This document shows, piece by piece, positions 10,460-21,334 of a DNA stretch of 64,000 nucleotides. Below the pieces are notes generated by a model that saw only the letters and a program-made list of their open reading frames with translations, was not told the DNA's origin and made no database searches. Source of the stretch: Amphibalanus amphitrite (taxonomy: Eukaryota; Arthropoda; Thecostraca; Balanomorpha; Balanidae); assembly GCF_019059575.1 (NCBI RefSeq), contig NW_024881840.1, forward strand, positions 124,001-188,000, in the 5' to 3' direction. Numbering within the stretch: the first letter of the stretch is position 1; each line of letters opens with the position of its first letter. The position numbers and the translations under genes were made by a program.

Positions 10460-11647
10460 CATAGGCGGCAGAACGGGGAGGGCACCGGGGCACCGTGCCC
10501 CCCTTTGATTTTGGCATTTTAACATTAGCCCTATGGGCGGTGCACTAAAAAATGGGACGAAAAGTCGGCAGTGCCCCCTTAACCCGCGCGGGTCGGCAGT
10601 GCCCCCTTAACCCGCGCGGGGCCGGTGCTCCGGCCTCCGAGATTACGCGCCGGGCCTGGGGCGGGGGGGGGGGGGGGTCTGAACACCCCCCCCCCTCTAA
10701 CTCGGCTCCTGGGCTACTTAGCGACACGCGATAAGCGGCAATCGAAAGAACGTCCAAAATAAGGACGAAAACACCTAGGTCATTTTTTGGGTCAGGTCAA
10801 AGGTCAGGTCACCAGAGGTCACCAAAGGTAAAATGTTGACTATTTCAACATTTTGAAACTGCCAACGGCTATCTCGGGAACCGATAGAGCTACAGCGCCG
10901 CGTAAAAGCGCATTCGATAGCCCTTTTACAGTCCTTTCTGAATATTGTTCCCAGATTTGACCTCAGGACAACGGTTTAGCCTCCAGAGGGCAATAAATCC
11001 AAAAATAGCCGTTTTTACGAAAAAGGTTTTTTCGGCAATAACTTTTGACTCAAAAGAGCCATGACATTACTTTTGCCAGCATCGTGTTCCTCTCGTCGAG
11101 ACGCGTCGAATGAACTATACTTTTACCTTGAAAGGTCAACTTGAAAATTTGACCTCAGGTCAAGGTCATGACCTGACCGCAAAAGGTCATGTTGCATATC
11201 AGTCGATCTGCAACGTCGAGCCCAAACACAGCTAAGGCGTTTTCAGCGCTCTAGCAAGCCTCTATCAGAAGTTATTAGCGAAAAACTGTTAGATTCTGTT
11301 CGTGACCTGAGATGACCTCGGGGACATAACGACGGGTCACAGAACTGCCATTTTCCGGTTCAGCGTGTCAATTTTACCTACATATCGATGTTTGAGAGTG
11401 TCTAGAATAGCGTTCGTGCAAAACAGACGCTTTTCAATTTTCTCTCATTGACTTCAACAATGAGGAGGCCGCAAAATTGACCTGACCTTAGGTCACCGGT
11501 ATAAAAATTCTGAGATATACATTTTACAGATAATGTTGCTCTAATCAATCCCTGAAAGTTTCAAGGTAATCGTTCATTCAAACACCCCCCCCCCCGGCCC
11601 GGCGCGGGCTTGGGCGCGGGTTAATTGAAGGTGTTCTGCTGCTACTG
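10460..11647. mobile_element. hAT-type MITE carrying a nested TTAA element
   Basis: The two halves (10460-10578 and 11625-11647) match the complete 155-bp MITE at 12968-13122. The ends read CATAGGCGGC and (inverse of right) CAGTAGCAGC. The 8 bases before and after (GGTATGGG and AATATGGG) agree at six positions, a decayed 8-bp target duplication. The TTAA element at 10579-11624 sits inside it. Confidence 0.8.
10579..11624. mobile_element. TTAA-tipped non-autonomous element nested in a hAT MITE
   Basis: TTAA lies at 10579-10582 and 11621-11624, with CCCGCG-type ends. The same integration point in the sister MITE (13096-13099) is a single TTAA, which gives a natural empty site. The left tip is duplicated: a 28-bp unit from TTAACCCGCGCGGG to the C-run occurs twice (TTAA also at 10607-10610). 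A G-run/C-run with TCTGAACA at its core follows. The interior closely follows the element at 39112-40779 and contains an exact AGGTCA-A-AGGTCA at 10794-10806. No transposase frame. Confidence 0.88.
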
Positions 11648-12967
11648 AATATGGGGCACTTGCGTGCAAGGGGCGGGGCACTTCTGTGCACCCTGCCAAA
11701 TTCGAGAAACTACCGGGCATTATCAGAAATTTGCCACAAAAAAATTGGCAGGGTGTTATTTCACTCGATTTCTTTCGACAAAAATGCATTGTACAACAAA
11801 CGTAGAAAGGATAGGGTGGCCATTGGCCAAAAAGAATGTGCCAACTGCCGGGCCGGCCATCGGCCCGCCTCCGTGACCCCGCCAAGGTCGCGTGAATTAT
11901 TTGTCAAGACGTCGCAAGCAGCCGGGGCTGAGTCAGCCGAGCGTCTACAGATCAAGTCATCAATCGCAAAAAAAAACGAAAAAGATATGCACGAATGTGT
12001 CCCTAGGCAGTGCGGGCACGAACCTGCCCCGGAACGTTATTTGTATTACGTTGCAAAATTTCTTGTTGAAAAATAACCTTTTTCAATAAACATGTTTGCA
12101 GCATTTCCGTGAATAGAGTGAGCTCCTTCGCCCCGGCCCCCCAATTTTGAAAGCTGAACCACATTTCCGAGTCAGGATCACGAAAATGGATGCTATGAGA
12201 AAAAAATTTGAAAGCACACGAATATTACAACGTTGAGTTCTTATCAAGCACGCCAGCAGGTACAGTGTTGCTTTCTACAGTGAACGAGGGGCGGCAAAGA
12301 TAGACATATTTTAAGGATTTACCTCCAGCTCGGGCAGTCACTCGTGTTCCGAAAACTGCTGAAAACGAATATGCCCCATGCACCAAAGTGTCCCACTCTC
12401 CCTTACGTACTTACAATGGGCGGAAGTGGAACGATGGAGCGATGTGCCTGCAACTATTTTGCAGAGATATCGAATGCAAAGGAAAATCTCTTGCTTCTGT
12501 TTAGCCATCAGTTCAGGCATTAGTTATCAGAAAGGAAAAGGCGAGCGTCTAGAAAACGAACACGTTGTTTATCCCATGATGCCGAAGCAGGTAAGGTTTC
12601 TTATTCACAAGAGTCCTAATGGCATACCCCGTACACTTTAAGGGGACTTTTATCCGATGAGGCGACAGACGGTGACAAGAACATACAATAAGCATGTCGG
12701 ACGATGGTCAGTAGCTAGAAGTACGTCAGTGTTAACAAGCGGACGAGTGTGACAGTCGACGGATACCGGTACCCACACCGGTCCTCGTCGCATTCCTTTT
12801 CGTTCGCAGACTTCCTCCGAGGCCGGCAGGAAAAACTGCGAAAGAAGGACTTGAGCGGTTCTGCAAAATCTGCATAGCTGACGACTGTGGCAGGGATACA
12901 TTTTGCCATGCTCATGAGTGCAATGTCTCCATTACTACGCGGTGGAATGGGCTGTAATATTCGGTTC
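11648..12967. other. unclassified intergenic stretch
   Basis: Several short overlapping frames occur on both strands but none has a recognisable motif. A small inverted pair (CCCTGCCAA near 11690 and TTGGCAGGG near 11749) could mark a tiny foldback. Nothing else is supported. Confidence 0.3.
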
Positions 12968-13122
12968 CATAGGCGGCGGGGCGGGGAGGGCACCGGGGCA
13001 CCGTGCCGCCCTTTGATTTTGGCACTTTAACATTAGCCCTAAAGGCGTTGCATGGAAAAAATGGGACAATAAGTCGGCAGTGCCCCCCCCCCCCCTTAAT
13101 TGAAGGTGTTCCGCCGCTACTG
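12968..13122. mobile_element. hAT-type MITE, 155 bp, complete (unoccupied sister)
   Basis: The ends CATAGGCGGCGG and (inverse) CAGTAGCGGCGG are flanked by a perfect 8-bp duplication TTCGGTTC at 12960-12967 and 13123-13130. It contains a single TTAA (13096-13099) exactly where its sister at 10460-11647 carries a 1-kb element. Confidence 0.85.
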
Positions 13123-13130
13123 TTCGGTTC

Positions 13131-15338
13131 TCTGTACCATTTCCAGTCGCTATTGGTCGGCACAGCTGTGAGCTGCTGGTGGAGACTGCGCGTGATGCTG
13201 CCAATTACATGTATTTACATCCTTAGCCGCAATAGCTATTTGTTCGAAAATTGTTCGACAAAACATCGTGCAAACAGTGAACATCGAGCAAATACAACGA
13301 TGCGGTCATATTACATATTACCATACCACTATAGATCGGAAGAATGTGCTGGTTACCATGATAAAGCACCTGATGACTAACGCGCTGAACGTGACCCAGT
13401 CGGGCCGTGTTGGCGTGGAAGGTTCCAACAGGATCGGCGGCTAATTCCGTCCGGGTCCCGTCCTCACCTGGTCGGGTCTGACGCCGCGGGCCCACCGCGG
13501 CGCCGAGTCTGACGTCAGGGGCCCCGAGCGCCGCTGTCCAGCGCCCACGCAACGCCAAACAGTGCGCCCGCTTCCTCAGCGGGCCGGCGTGCTGTTACCC
13601 AATGTGTGTCATCATTGGCGGCCGCGTGTAAACGCCGCATACCGGCCGGTCGGCAGCGGCGAAAAACCGCTCAGCTCATCGCCACATGACGCGTCCCCGC
13701 GCCGAAATTATCGCCACCATCCAAACAGCGGCTATTCTGGCGGTGTAAACGCGCCGTTTTGGGTGCACAACACACGCAGCTCGGCGCTCGCTGAGTCAGC
13801 GGCCCTCTCGGCAGGGGTCGGGTGCGCCCAATTTTGGAGCAGCGCGGCGCTGAGAGGCACCGTGTCACGTCACTTCGCGGGCTGTCAGGGCGCGCCGCCC
13901 CCGCCCCGGGCAGTCGGCCGACCTCCCGGCCCGTGCCCCCGGGCGGCCGGAAGCCGCCGCGGGCCGAGCGGTGCAGCGCAGACCGACCTCGGGCCACGCC
14001 GGCTAGGTCAGTCACTGGCAGAACATAGCTATTAGAGCCGATCGATGCTCAGATGGTTTCAAAGCAGGATGCGGTTTGAGCGAACCCCGAACTAGTTTGA
14101 ATTGGCATGCGATAGTCGAGGGCCCCAACGAACTCAAGTGCGATAGCCTCCGTTACAGGGCGCCCTGTGACCGGCGCCGTATTCTCAGGCACACGCCACC
14201 AGTGGGGATAACTGCTCTTCGCCGGAATCCGGGTCCGGATAGAAGCCACTGCACGCATTCAGGACCCGGATGGAGCGCCGCCGGCCGCCGGCGCCGCTCC
14301 CGACTAACTGCCTGTCGGTTTCCGATCGGGCGGCCAGGTATCTCGGCAAGCGGCACAGCCCGGCTCGCCGACGGCCATCACATCGTCTGGAAAACCCGGA
14401 CACCGCCGACATTATGTGGGCGTTCGCCAGACCCAGAGGCTGCCGGCAGGGCTCTGCTGTGTACCGGCACGACACAATCGTCCAACGAATCTCACTAATG
14501 GGCCTAATCAGCTCGCTAAAATTCAGAGAGCTGTGAAGCAGGACGCTCTGAGCTGCACAGTTATCCCGAACAGTCAATCAGGCTGTGATCATGGATGATG
14601 TCATCCAGACGCAGAATTCGTTGAGCACGGAAAAATGCCACCTTCTCAAATAATCCTAGTCGATTTCTTGAAAATGTATTTAAAAAGAACTGCATTTATC
14701 ACAAGAAAGCTCCTTTTGGCCATGAAATAAAGAAGAGAGGGAAATATAAAACGTCACAAATCGAAAATATTTATTCGACTTTCAACGCTTTCAGCATTCG
14801 ATTTGATGCATATATGTTTGCATTGGCAGGCAAGCTAAAATTCAGATGTGGGTACGACGGTGGCGGGCGGAAAAGAAGTAAAAAGGGATGTTGAACACTT
14901 GCTCCAGACAAAGCACGAACACTTGCCTGCATATAGCAATATAGCATACTAGCACCGAACGCAAAAGCGGTCGAGTAACGTTGAGGAGGTGGAAATTCCG
15001 ATAATACATAACTATAGTTTGGAAAGTTGTGCGTTCAGTGATCTGTTACGGCTCGCTGCGGGTCGAGACGATGCCACCGACGACGGGGCGGCGACCGACC
15101 GGCACGTGCGGACGATCGCCGGAGCCTTCCCTCTCAGGGGGATTAGTCGAGTCCGAGTGAGTAGTGTCCCCGGTAATCTGACCTCAGTCTTAGGCCGACG
15201 CGTGCCGCCCGCCGCCTGCCGCCAGCCACTCGTCAATCAGATGCAAGTCTGTTCAATGTGCCTTGTAATTTAAGACTTGAGGGATCGTTTTGGAAATGTA
15301 ATTGTTTTAAAAAGTGAACACTTTTGTCACAATGGGAT
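13131..15338. other. GC-rich stretch without a recognised gene
   Basis: About 13380-14540 is GC- and CpG-rich and opens overlapping frames on both strands (for example 13562-14035 plus, 13671-14015 minus). None has a domain, a sensible splice frame or a conserved motif that I recognise. It could be a CpG island or the edge of an unseen gene. The remainder to 15338 is AT-richer and featureless. Confidence 0.3.
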
Positions 15339-15628
15339 TTAAACCTAGCCGGATGAGGGAGGAAGGGGCGGTGCCGCCCCCATAGGTTTTTTTCACGATA
15401 GCTCGAAACACGCCAGCGATAGAAAGCTGAAATTTGGCATGCCTGATATTTGATTCATTTGATTCTCAAGTTTTTTCATTAAGGTCACATGAGGTCAGGT
15501 TGGTCACGTGACCTCGCCATTACGTAGGTATATGCTAATTATGTATAACTACTTCTACGTCGGGAACTGTTAGACAGTAGCTGTTAGAAAATCGTGAAGC
15601 TATTTTTCCCATTGATAGGAAAAATACG
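15339..15628. mobile_element. fragment of the 19240-20257 element family
   Basis: Starting at TTAA 15339-15342, the sequence follows the left end of the element at 19240: a GGTGCCGCCCCC block, then the phrase around CACGATAGCTCGAAACACGCC. It stops where the next element begins at 15629. The right half is missing. Confidence 0.6.
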
Positions 15629-16238
15629 TTAACCCGGCGGCCACCATGGGCCTCCGCGACACCCGCCAGCCGCTGGGGGGGGGGGCATATAGTTGTCCCC
15701 CTTTACTTCTCCGACGATATTGTTGCAACGCGAAGAGATAGAGTAACGAAACTTTGCACACATATTCACATATTCCTGAATACCTATCCCAGGTTGAGTC
15801 AAAATTTGGTGTCGATCCCACTTGAAATGACGTCACAGTGACGTCAGAAGCCCAATTATAGATTTGCGTCTCTGGGTTTCCTCACGATATATCCGACATA
15901 TAAGACCGAATATATGGGGCCGATCACTGGTCAGGATCTAGCTGAAAGTGTACTTAGATGTGTCAGAATGACAACAGGTGCTGTTTAGATCATTTACCGT
16001 TGCGTTTCGTAGTCAGCGACATCGGAAACGCTCCATATCGGAAAACGACAAAACTTATGACGTCACTGTGACGTCACCGTGCTACAACCACCAAGCTTTT
16101 CTCAAATATGCGCTAGGTATTCATTTGAAGCTGTGCCATGTTTCAGCTTCGTGCCTCATCGTGTTTCGGAGATATTACACCAAACGTAAAGGGGGGGGCA
16201 ACTTTATGCCCCCCCCCCCCCAGCGGCTCGTGGGTTAG
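15629..16238. mobile_element. TTAA-tipped non-autonomous element, 610 bp
   Basis: The left end is TTAACCCGGCGG at 15629 and the right end reads CTCGTGGGTTAG at 16238, so TTAA has decayed to TTAG. Both ends carry CAGC(C/G)GCT next to a G-run/C-run pair whose cores are inverse versions of each other: CATATAGTTG at about 15686 and CAACTTTATG at about 16199. No coding capacity. Confidence 0.75.
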
Positions 16239-16877
16239 CCCCAAAGTAATCTTGGGTTAGCCCGGCACCGCCTGGGCTATTTCCGTACCCACGACAGCCT
16301 GGGGGTGGGGTGGGGGGGGGCGGGTCAGATCCGACCCCCCCCCCCTGTTATCTCGAGAACCAATGGTCGTATCGAGCCTCGCGAGGCGGCGTTCGAAAGG
16401 TCTCTACGAGACCTTCCCAGCCACTATCAAATTCTGGGGTTTTGCATGATGAGGCTTAGGTACGGACAGCGGAATCGATAGCTCCTGCTCGAACCTCACC
16501 AAAAATGACCTCAAAGGCCTAGTGAAGATACCGTGTGCGTGCCTATAGGGGTCATACTAAGCACAGGTCAAGGTCAGGTCAGGTCACGAAAGGTCACGGT
16601 TTTCACTTTCTGCTACATGATGTTTTATGGCTTATTTTTCACGCCGAAATTGATGGCAATGGTTATATGTAACTCAAAGTCACTGTCCTGGTCATCAGCA
16701 AGCATAAAAATCGTTTATATTAGATACACATCAAGAAAAAAGTCAATTTTTCATTTTTTTATTTTTGACATAAAAATGCACTTTTTTAGACTAGCTTTAT
16801 CCAAGGAATCTAATGCTGCCATTTATTTTCAAATGCAATGTTCAGAAGTGCCTCAAACTCACAAAAATGCGTATGCC

Positions 16878-17227
16878 GGTCCCGTAGCTCAGTTGGTAGA
16901 GCGTTGGACTCCGCGTGGTGAGAGCACGCGTTCCCGGTTACAACAGTCCGGGTTCGAAGCGCGACGGGCGCTTGACATTTATGGGCCTCCTGACAGGTAT
17001 GGTTGCGGTTGGTGGCAGGCCGTAGCCAGGCTAAGTCAGTGAGGGGACCGGCCGTGCGCGGCTATGTGCGCACGTTAAACTTTGGACTCTAAATTCTGCC
17101 ATAGAACTGGAATTGCGCGATCGGAGGGTAGAGTGCAGGGTCACCGCAACAAGCTTCGCTTAGCGGTGGCTCTGTCCTTGTGAATCCTTCCAATCAAATG
17201 GTTCGGACTAAATTTATAAAAAAAAAA
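16878..17227 (+). mobile_element. tRNA-derived SINE
   Basis: It begins GGTCCCGTAGCTCAGTTGG, which includes a good RNA polymerase III A box, and has a B box GGTTCGAAGC at 16951-16960. About 270 bp of unrelated body follow and end in an A-rich tail at about 17216-17227. The A-to-B spacing of about 66 bases is longer than in a normal tRNA, and the acceptor stem pairs poorly, so this is a SINE and not a tRNA gene. No convincing target duplication was found. Confidence 0.75.
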
Positions 17228-17378
17228 TGACGTCACCATGCCCTATACATTGTGGAGCTATTTTTTACAATTTAGGAGTCAAAAATCAAGATAGAAAGTT
17301 GAAATTTGGACATCTAATGTTCTAGAGCTCTGAAACATATGTTCCGGTTTTTGAAAATTTTGAAAATTTTTGATTTTA

Positions 17379-18558
17379 TTTACCCGCGCCCCACTGGGGT
17401 CTGTGTATAACACGCCCTACTGGGGGGGGGGGCTATTCATAGCCCCCATCCTAACTCCGAAACTACTGGGCCGATCGTCAATATTCAAACGGCGTCTGAT
17501 AGCCCCGGAAAAACTGTCGAGCGAAACCTAATTTCATTGACCTCGAGGTCACCGATGACGTCACAGGTCAGGTCAAAGTAAAAATTATTAGCATTTTGGC
17601 TTGTTCACATTTTGGGCTCTGGCCGCCGTCTTACAAGTCAGATCAGGCTCATTTTTGGTTTCCACACTCGTGAACAAATTCTCTAGATACCTTGAGGGTA
17701 CCAAACTTGTACTTTGATTTTAAGGTCAGGGTCAGGTCATCACGGGTCACGAAAATATTATACCATGCGTCGGTCACGTGACACATGTTTTATGGTTCAT
17801 TTAGGCCATAGATTTCGAATTTGATGTCGTCTGTGTCATTCGAGGTCATTTTGAGTCGAATTTAGCTTAGGTCAGGTCACTTTCAGGTCAAAAAAGGTCA
17901 AATTTTGAAGTCAAAATTTTTCAACAAAAAAGGTATCTATTGGATGCAGTTTGAGCTCAGGAACACGATGGTGCCATTTATATTGGTGTACGATGTCAAA
18001 TACGTACTGAAAAATTGATTTGAGAAATTAATAATTGTGAATTTTTTGTAATAATGCGTATAACTTGGCCATTTTTGAAGATATTTAGCTAAAACTTGCT
18101 AGAGTTAGTCATAATCATGCGTTCCGTCACATATATTGCGTTTTTTTTTTCGAAAAATCAAAAACTTTTTGAGAAAAATATAATAATATAAATTTTGAAT
18201 ATTATTATATAAAATTTTCAGAATTTTCAAAATTTTGAAAATCCGAGATAGCAGTTTGATAGCGCGGTCAATTCTGAGTTATTTCATGCAAAGAAATTGG
18301 ATCTAGCTTAAAAACTGAGCTCTTGGGAGCGATTGCCGTGGTTCAATGTTTTGCGTCGAAATCGGCCGAACATTACGTCACTCTGACGTCATTTCCGGCC
18401 GACCTATGGTAGCTACGAAGTTCAAATTTTAACACAAGGTGTCAAATTGATGCAGCCGAAGGTACTGAAATTTTGCGTTGATCCGTCAAGCGGTTTGGAA
18501 GTTATTGCAGAAAAACGGGAGGGGGGCTATAAATAGCCCCCAGTGGGGCGCGGGTTAA
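17379..18558 (+). mobile_element. TTAA-tipped non-autonomous element, 1.18 kb, complete
   Basis: The left end TTTACCCGCGCCCCACTGGG (TTAA decayed to TTTA at 17379-17382) matches the inverse of the right end, CCCCCAGTGGGGCGCGGGTTAA (TTAA 18555-18558). Both subterminal hairpins have 9-bp arms GGGGGCTAT/ATAGCCCCC with 2-base loops (17428-17447 and 18522-18541). The interior is rich in AGGTCA. An inverted, truncated copy lies at 302-1261. No ORF is conserved between the two. Confidence 0.85.
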
Positions 18559-18856
18559 TTGTTTTTCAAAAAATTAAATTTTTAGGGGTCAAAAACGCAC
18601 TTAATGGAAAAAGCGAGATAGCCATTTTAAAGAACTCATTGAGCTGCGTGACTGCGTCTTATCATCTCTGTAATTTGCAATTTGCTTAAACCCTTGATTT
18701 TTGGCGATTTTTCAAACATTTACCATTTTTTACGAAAAAAAGTCATGTAGTTACAATTACATCAATAAAATCGATATACCTATCTCAAAACGCTTTTGAA
18801 AAAATTGCATAAAATTTGACAAAAGCCGTCAAATTGATGAAGGAGAAGGTAGGTAT

Positions 18857-19126
18857 TAGAGATGTCAATCGGTTACCAACTTTTTGGTATACCGATACCA
18901 AACCGATACCAACTTGGTATTTGGTATGACCTTATTTGAATCGTAATGTTTTTGGTATTTTGTTGGTATCATAAACCCTCACTAATGTATAAGAGACTAA
19001 GAATTCGGTAAAAAGTTGGTATTTCCCTCATTTTCCCAAGTTGGTTTGGTTTCGGTATTTTCCCGTGGTTTTGGTTGATATTTGGTTTGGTATCGGTATT
19101 CCGATTTTCCGTAATTGACATCACTA
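18857..19126. mobile_element. hAT-type MITE, 270 bp, rich in GGTAT
   Basis: The terminal repeats TAGAGATGTCAAT and (inverse) TAGTGATGTCAAT are bounded by the exact 8-bp duplication GTAGGTAT (18849-18856 and 19127-19134). The interior is built from degenerate TTGGTAT/GGTATCGG repeats. Confidence 0.85.
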
Positions 19127-19239
19127 GTAGGTATACGAAGTTTCAAGATGATAGCGTAAGCGGTTCGTGAGTTATTCGTGAAAAACGGAGGGGGTCGGAT
19201 CCGACCCCCCCCCCCCCCAAGCGGTCGCGGAATACCTAA

Positions 19240-20257
19240 TTAATCCTCGCCGGCCGAGGGGAGGGGGGCGGGTGCCTATATACCTTGGCGGGTGCCGCCC
19301 CCCCCCCCCCATAGGATTTTTTCGCGATAGCTCCGAACACGCCGGAGACAGAGAGCTGAAACTTGGCACATCTGACCTTTGATTCAAGCCGGATCTTTTG
19401 ACACCAACCGCATTTTCGGGTCAGCTCAGGTCACTGACTTATGACGTCATAAGTGACCCTCTGCGCAACCAACGCCCTCACTGCCAGAGGAGCTTTCACA
19501 GGGAAATGAAACTTGCAGGATCTAATATCCATTACGAGTCTCATAACTTGTATATCTCGGATTTTTCCTAAAGGTCATATGAGGTCAGGTCATTTTCGTG
19601 ACCTCACCATTAGGTATAAGTCAATGGGGAAAATAAAAAACTGCTATTCTGGCGCCGGGAACGATCTCCAACTATCTCAAGCACACAGAATCGTGATTTG
19701 AAGCACTCCTTGCAAGGTTACATGCGTCAATTTTGCAATGTTGACCTTGCGTGATGTCATTTATGACGTCATCAGGGTCATATTAGTTTTTCGTCAATAA
19801 TTCCCGATCAAGTTGAGCTAGCGAGTCGGGAAAGCCACCAATGGACTCAGGAAGACCTGCCGAATAGAATGATATACGACATGGCCTACTTTGACCAATT
19901 TCGTGACCTGGGGGTGCTGACCTGACTGTGACCTGAGGTCAACAACCTAAGTTGACCTCACCCAAACAAAAAGTATATCATTCGAAGCGCCTGAGCGAGG
20001 CAAACACGACGCTGCCAAAATCGCGACTCTTCGGCCGTTTTTTGCGAAGTTATTCACCATGAAAGGGAACCGTACCTTAGGGCACTTGACCTGACCTCAG
20101 AGGTCACCGGTTGACCTATAGAACCTTAAAATCGGGTATCAAACTCTGCGACTCGTAACGGCGCACACGCTGTTTTTTTTTTTCGCGACACGTAGCTCCA
20201 CCAGGGGCGAAACGGCGAGGGGGGTTGTCGCACCCGCCCCCCTCGGCCGCAAGTTAA
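19240..20257 (+). mobile_element. TTAA-tipped non-autonomous element, 1.02 kb
   Basis: TTAA lies at 19240-19243 and 20254-20257, with GGCCGAGGGG next to the left tip and CCCCTCGGCC next to the right. A GGGTGCC..CCCC block (about 19288-19310) and a GGGGGTTGTCGCACCC block (about 20219-20234) take the place of the subterminal hairpins. The interior has many AGGTCA/TGACCT hexamers. Partial relatives occur at 15339, 23551 and 47205. No transposase. Confidence 0.75.
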
Positions 20258-20730
20258 GTTTCGCGATTCACTCAACTTTAAGTTTTGTATGAGTTGGGCC
20301 CTTGCATTAGCTATGTTTTAAACCTAAAAGCATATGCATTCGTTTCCTTCATTTATGTTCTCGCCTAACAAATCTCCAATCGGAAACAACTGTGCTCACG
20401 CGTTACCTTCCTATTATGAACCTAGGTATAGGTACATGTCTCGATCTTGTGGCGAAATGCAAGAATTTTGTGTAAGCAGTTTTTCTCCTGCCTCCTGGCA
20501 ACACCAGCCAAAGAAGCGCCGTTGTTCGGCTTTGGGGGCGACTGCGCCCATCGAGGACGAAAACGGCAGCAGCTCCGGTGACTCCGGTAACTGGACCAGT
20601 GTTTGCGACTATAATAGGCACTGAAAAAATGGTGTTTTTTTTTACTGATACACGAATATTTCGGAGGAAATCTGGTTGATAGGATGAAACCCAGGTGCAC
20701 GACACAGGGCAGGCCGTCTTCGGGGAGTTT
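20258..20730. other. unclassified stretch
   Basis: A 96-codon plus-strand frame (20334-20624) has no recognised domain. Nothing else is supported. Confidence 0.25.
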
Positions 20731-21060
20731 CGGGGTGGTCCCATGTGGGGCTTATTGGGAGGGGACACGGTGGCCCCCATATGGGTCCCATTTGGAACCC
20801 ACATGGAATTTTGTGGAACCCATGTGGAATTTTTTGCTTATACCCATATGGGTCCCGGCTGGGAAAAACCGGAAAACCCATGTGGGACCCATATGTGCCC
20901 CGGCTGGGCCCTATATGGGCCCCATCTGGGCTGCCCAAATGGGACCCAGCTGGACGCCCATGACAAACCCATCTGGGTTGGGTCCATGGTGGGTCGCCCA
21001 GATGGGCCCGAGTTTGCTGCCCACTTGGAACCCATATGGACCCCGTTTGGGAAGGCTGGC
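20731..21060. repeat. array of degenerate CCCATATGGG-type palindromes
   Basis: Short palindromic words of the form CCCANNTGGG, mostly CCCATATGGG, CCCATGTGGG and CCAGCTGG, follow one another every 10-20 bases for about 330 bp, joined by GGGACCC-like spacers. The palindromic content makes all six frames look open and proline/glycine-rich, so those frames are not genes. Confidence 0.8.
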
Positions 21061-21334
21061 TGGGAATATATTGCTAATCCATGAGAGATTTTGCTACAAG
21101 ATGAGAACGACGCGACGGTTAGGTCTTGGGTTAGCTAGGTATTAGGTATCTTCTCGTTTTTTGAAGAAATATTGTTATTTACGTGCCTAGAGCTGGCTGA
21201 AGGTTCACCCAAATGGAATAAACTTGTATTTCATGTCCCTTTTAGCTCGTCGTATCGCTCAAAATATTAAATTTTTAATGGCCTCGAATCTCGATTATTC
21301 TAAAGTTTTCACTGAGGCAAGTGAAATTTTGTGG

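Larger units (their letters stand above)
16257..19234. mobile_element. TTAA-type element enlarged by three nested insertions
   Basis: The left tip is TTAGCCCGGCACCGCC at 16257. The right tip near 19234 reads CCAAGCGGTCGCGGAATA, a decayed inverse of it. The subterminal hairpins share the core GGGTC(A/G)GATCCGACCC. The right one, 19190-19209, is a perfect 20-bp palindrome. Inside are a SINE (16878-17227), a complete TTAA element (17379-18558) and a hAT MITE (18857-19126). Without them the element would be about 1.2 kb. Confidence 0.65.

Noticed and set aside
13562..14035. 157-codon plus-strand ORF
   Set aside because: A comparable frame exists on the opposite strand, the composition is CpG-rich, and no recognised motif is present.
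16878..16970. Functional tRNA gene
   Set aside because: Stretched A-to-B spacing, poor acceptor stem pairing and an attached body with an A-rich tail identify a SINE.
20684..21145. Long glycine/proline-rich frames on both strands
   Set aside because: They arise from the CCCATATGGG palindrome array, which keeps several frames open at once; no domain or splice context.
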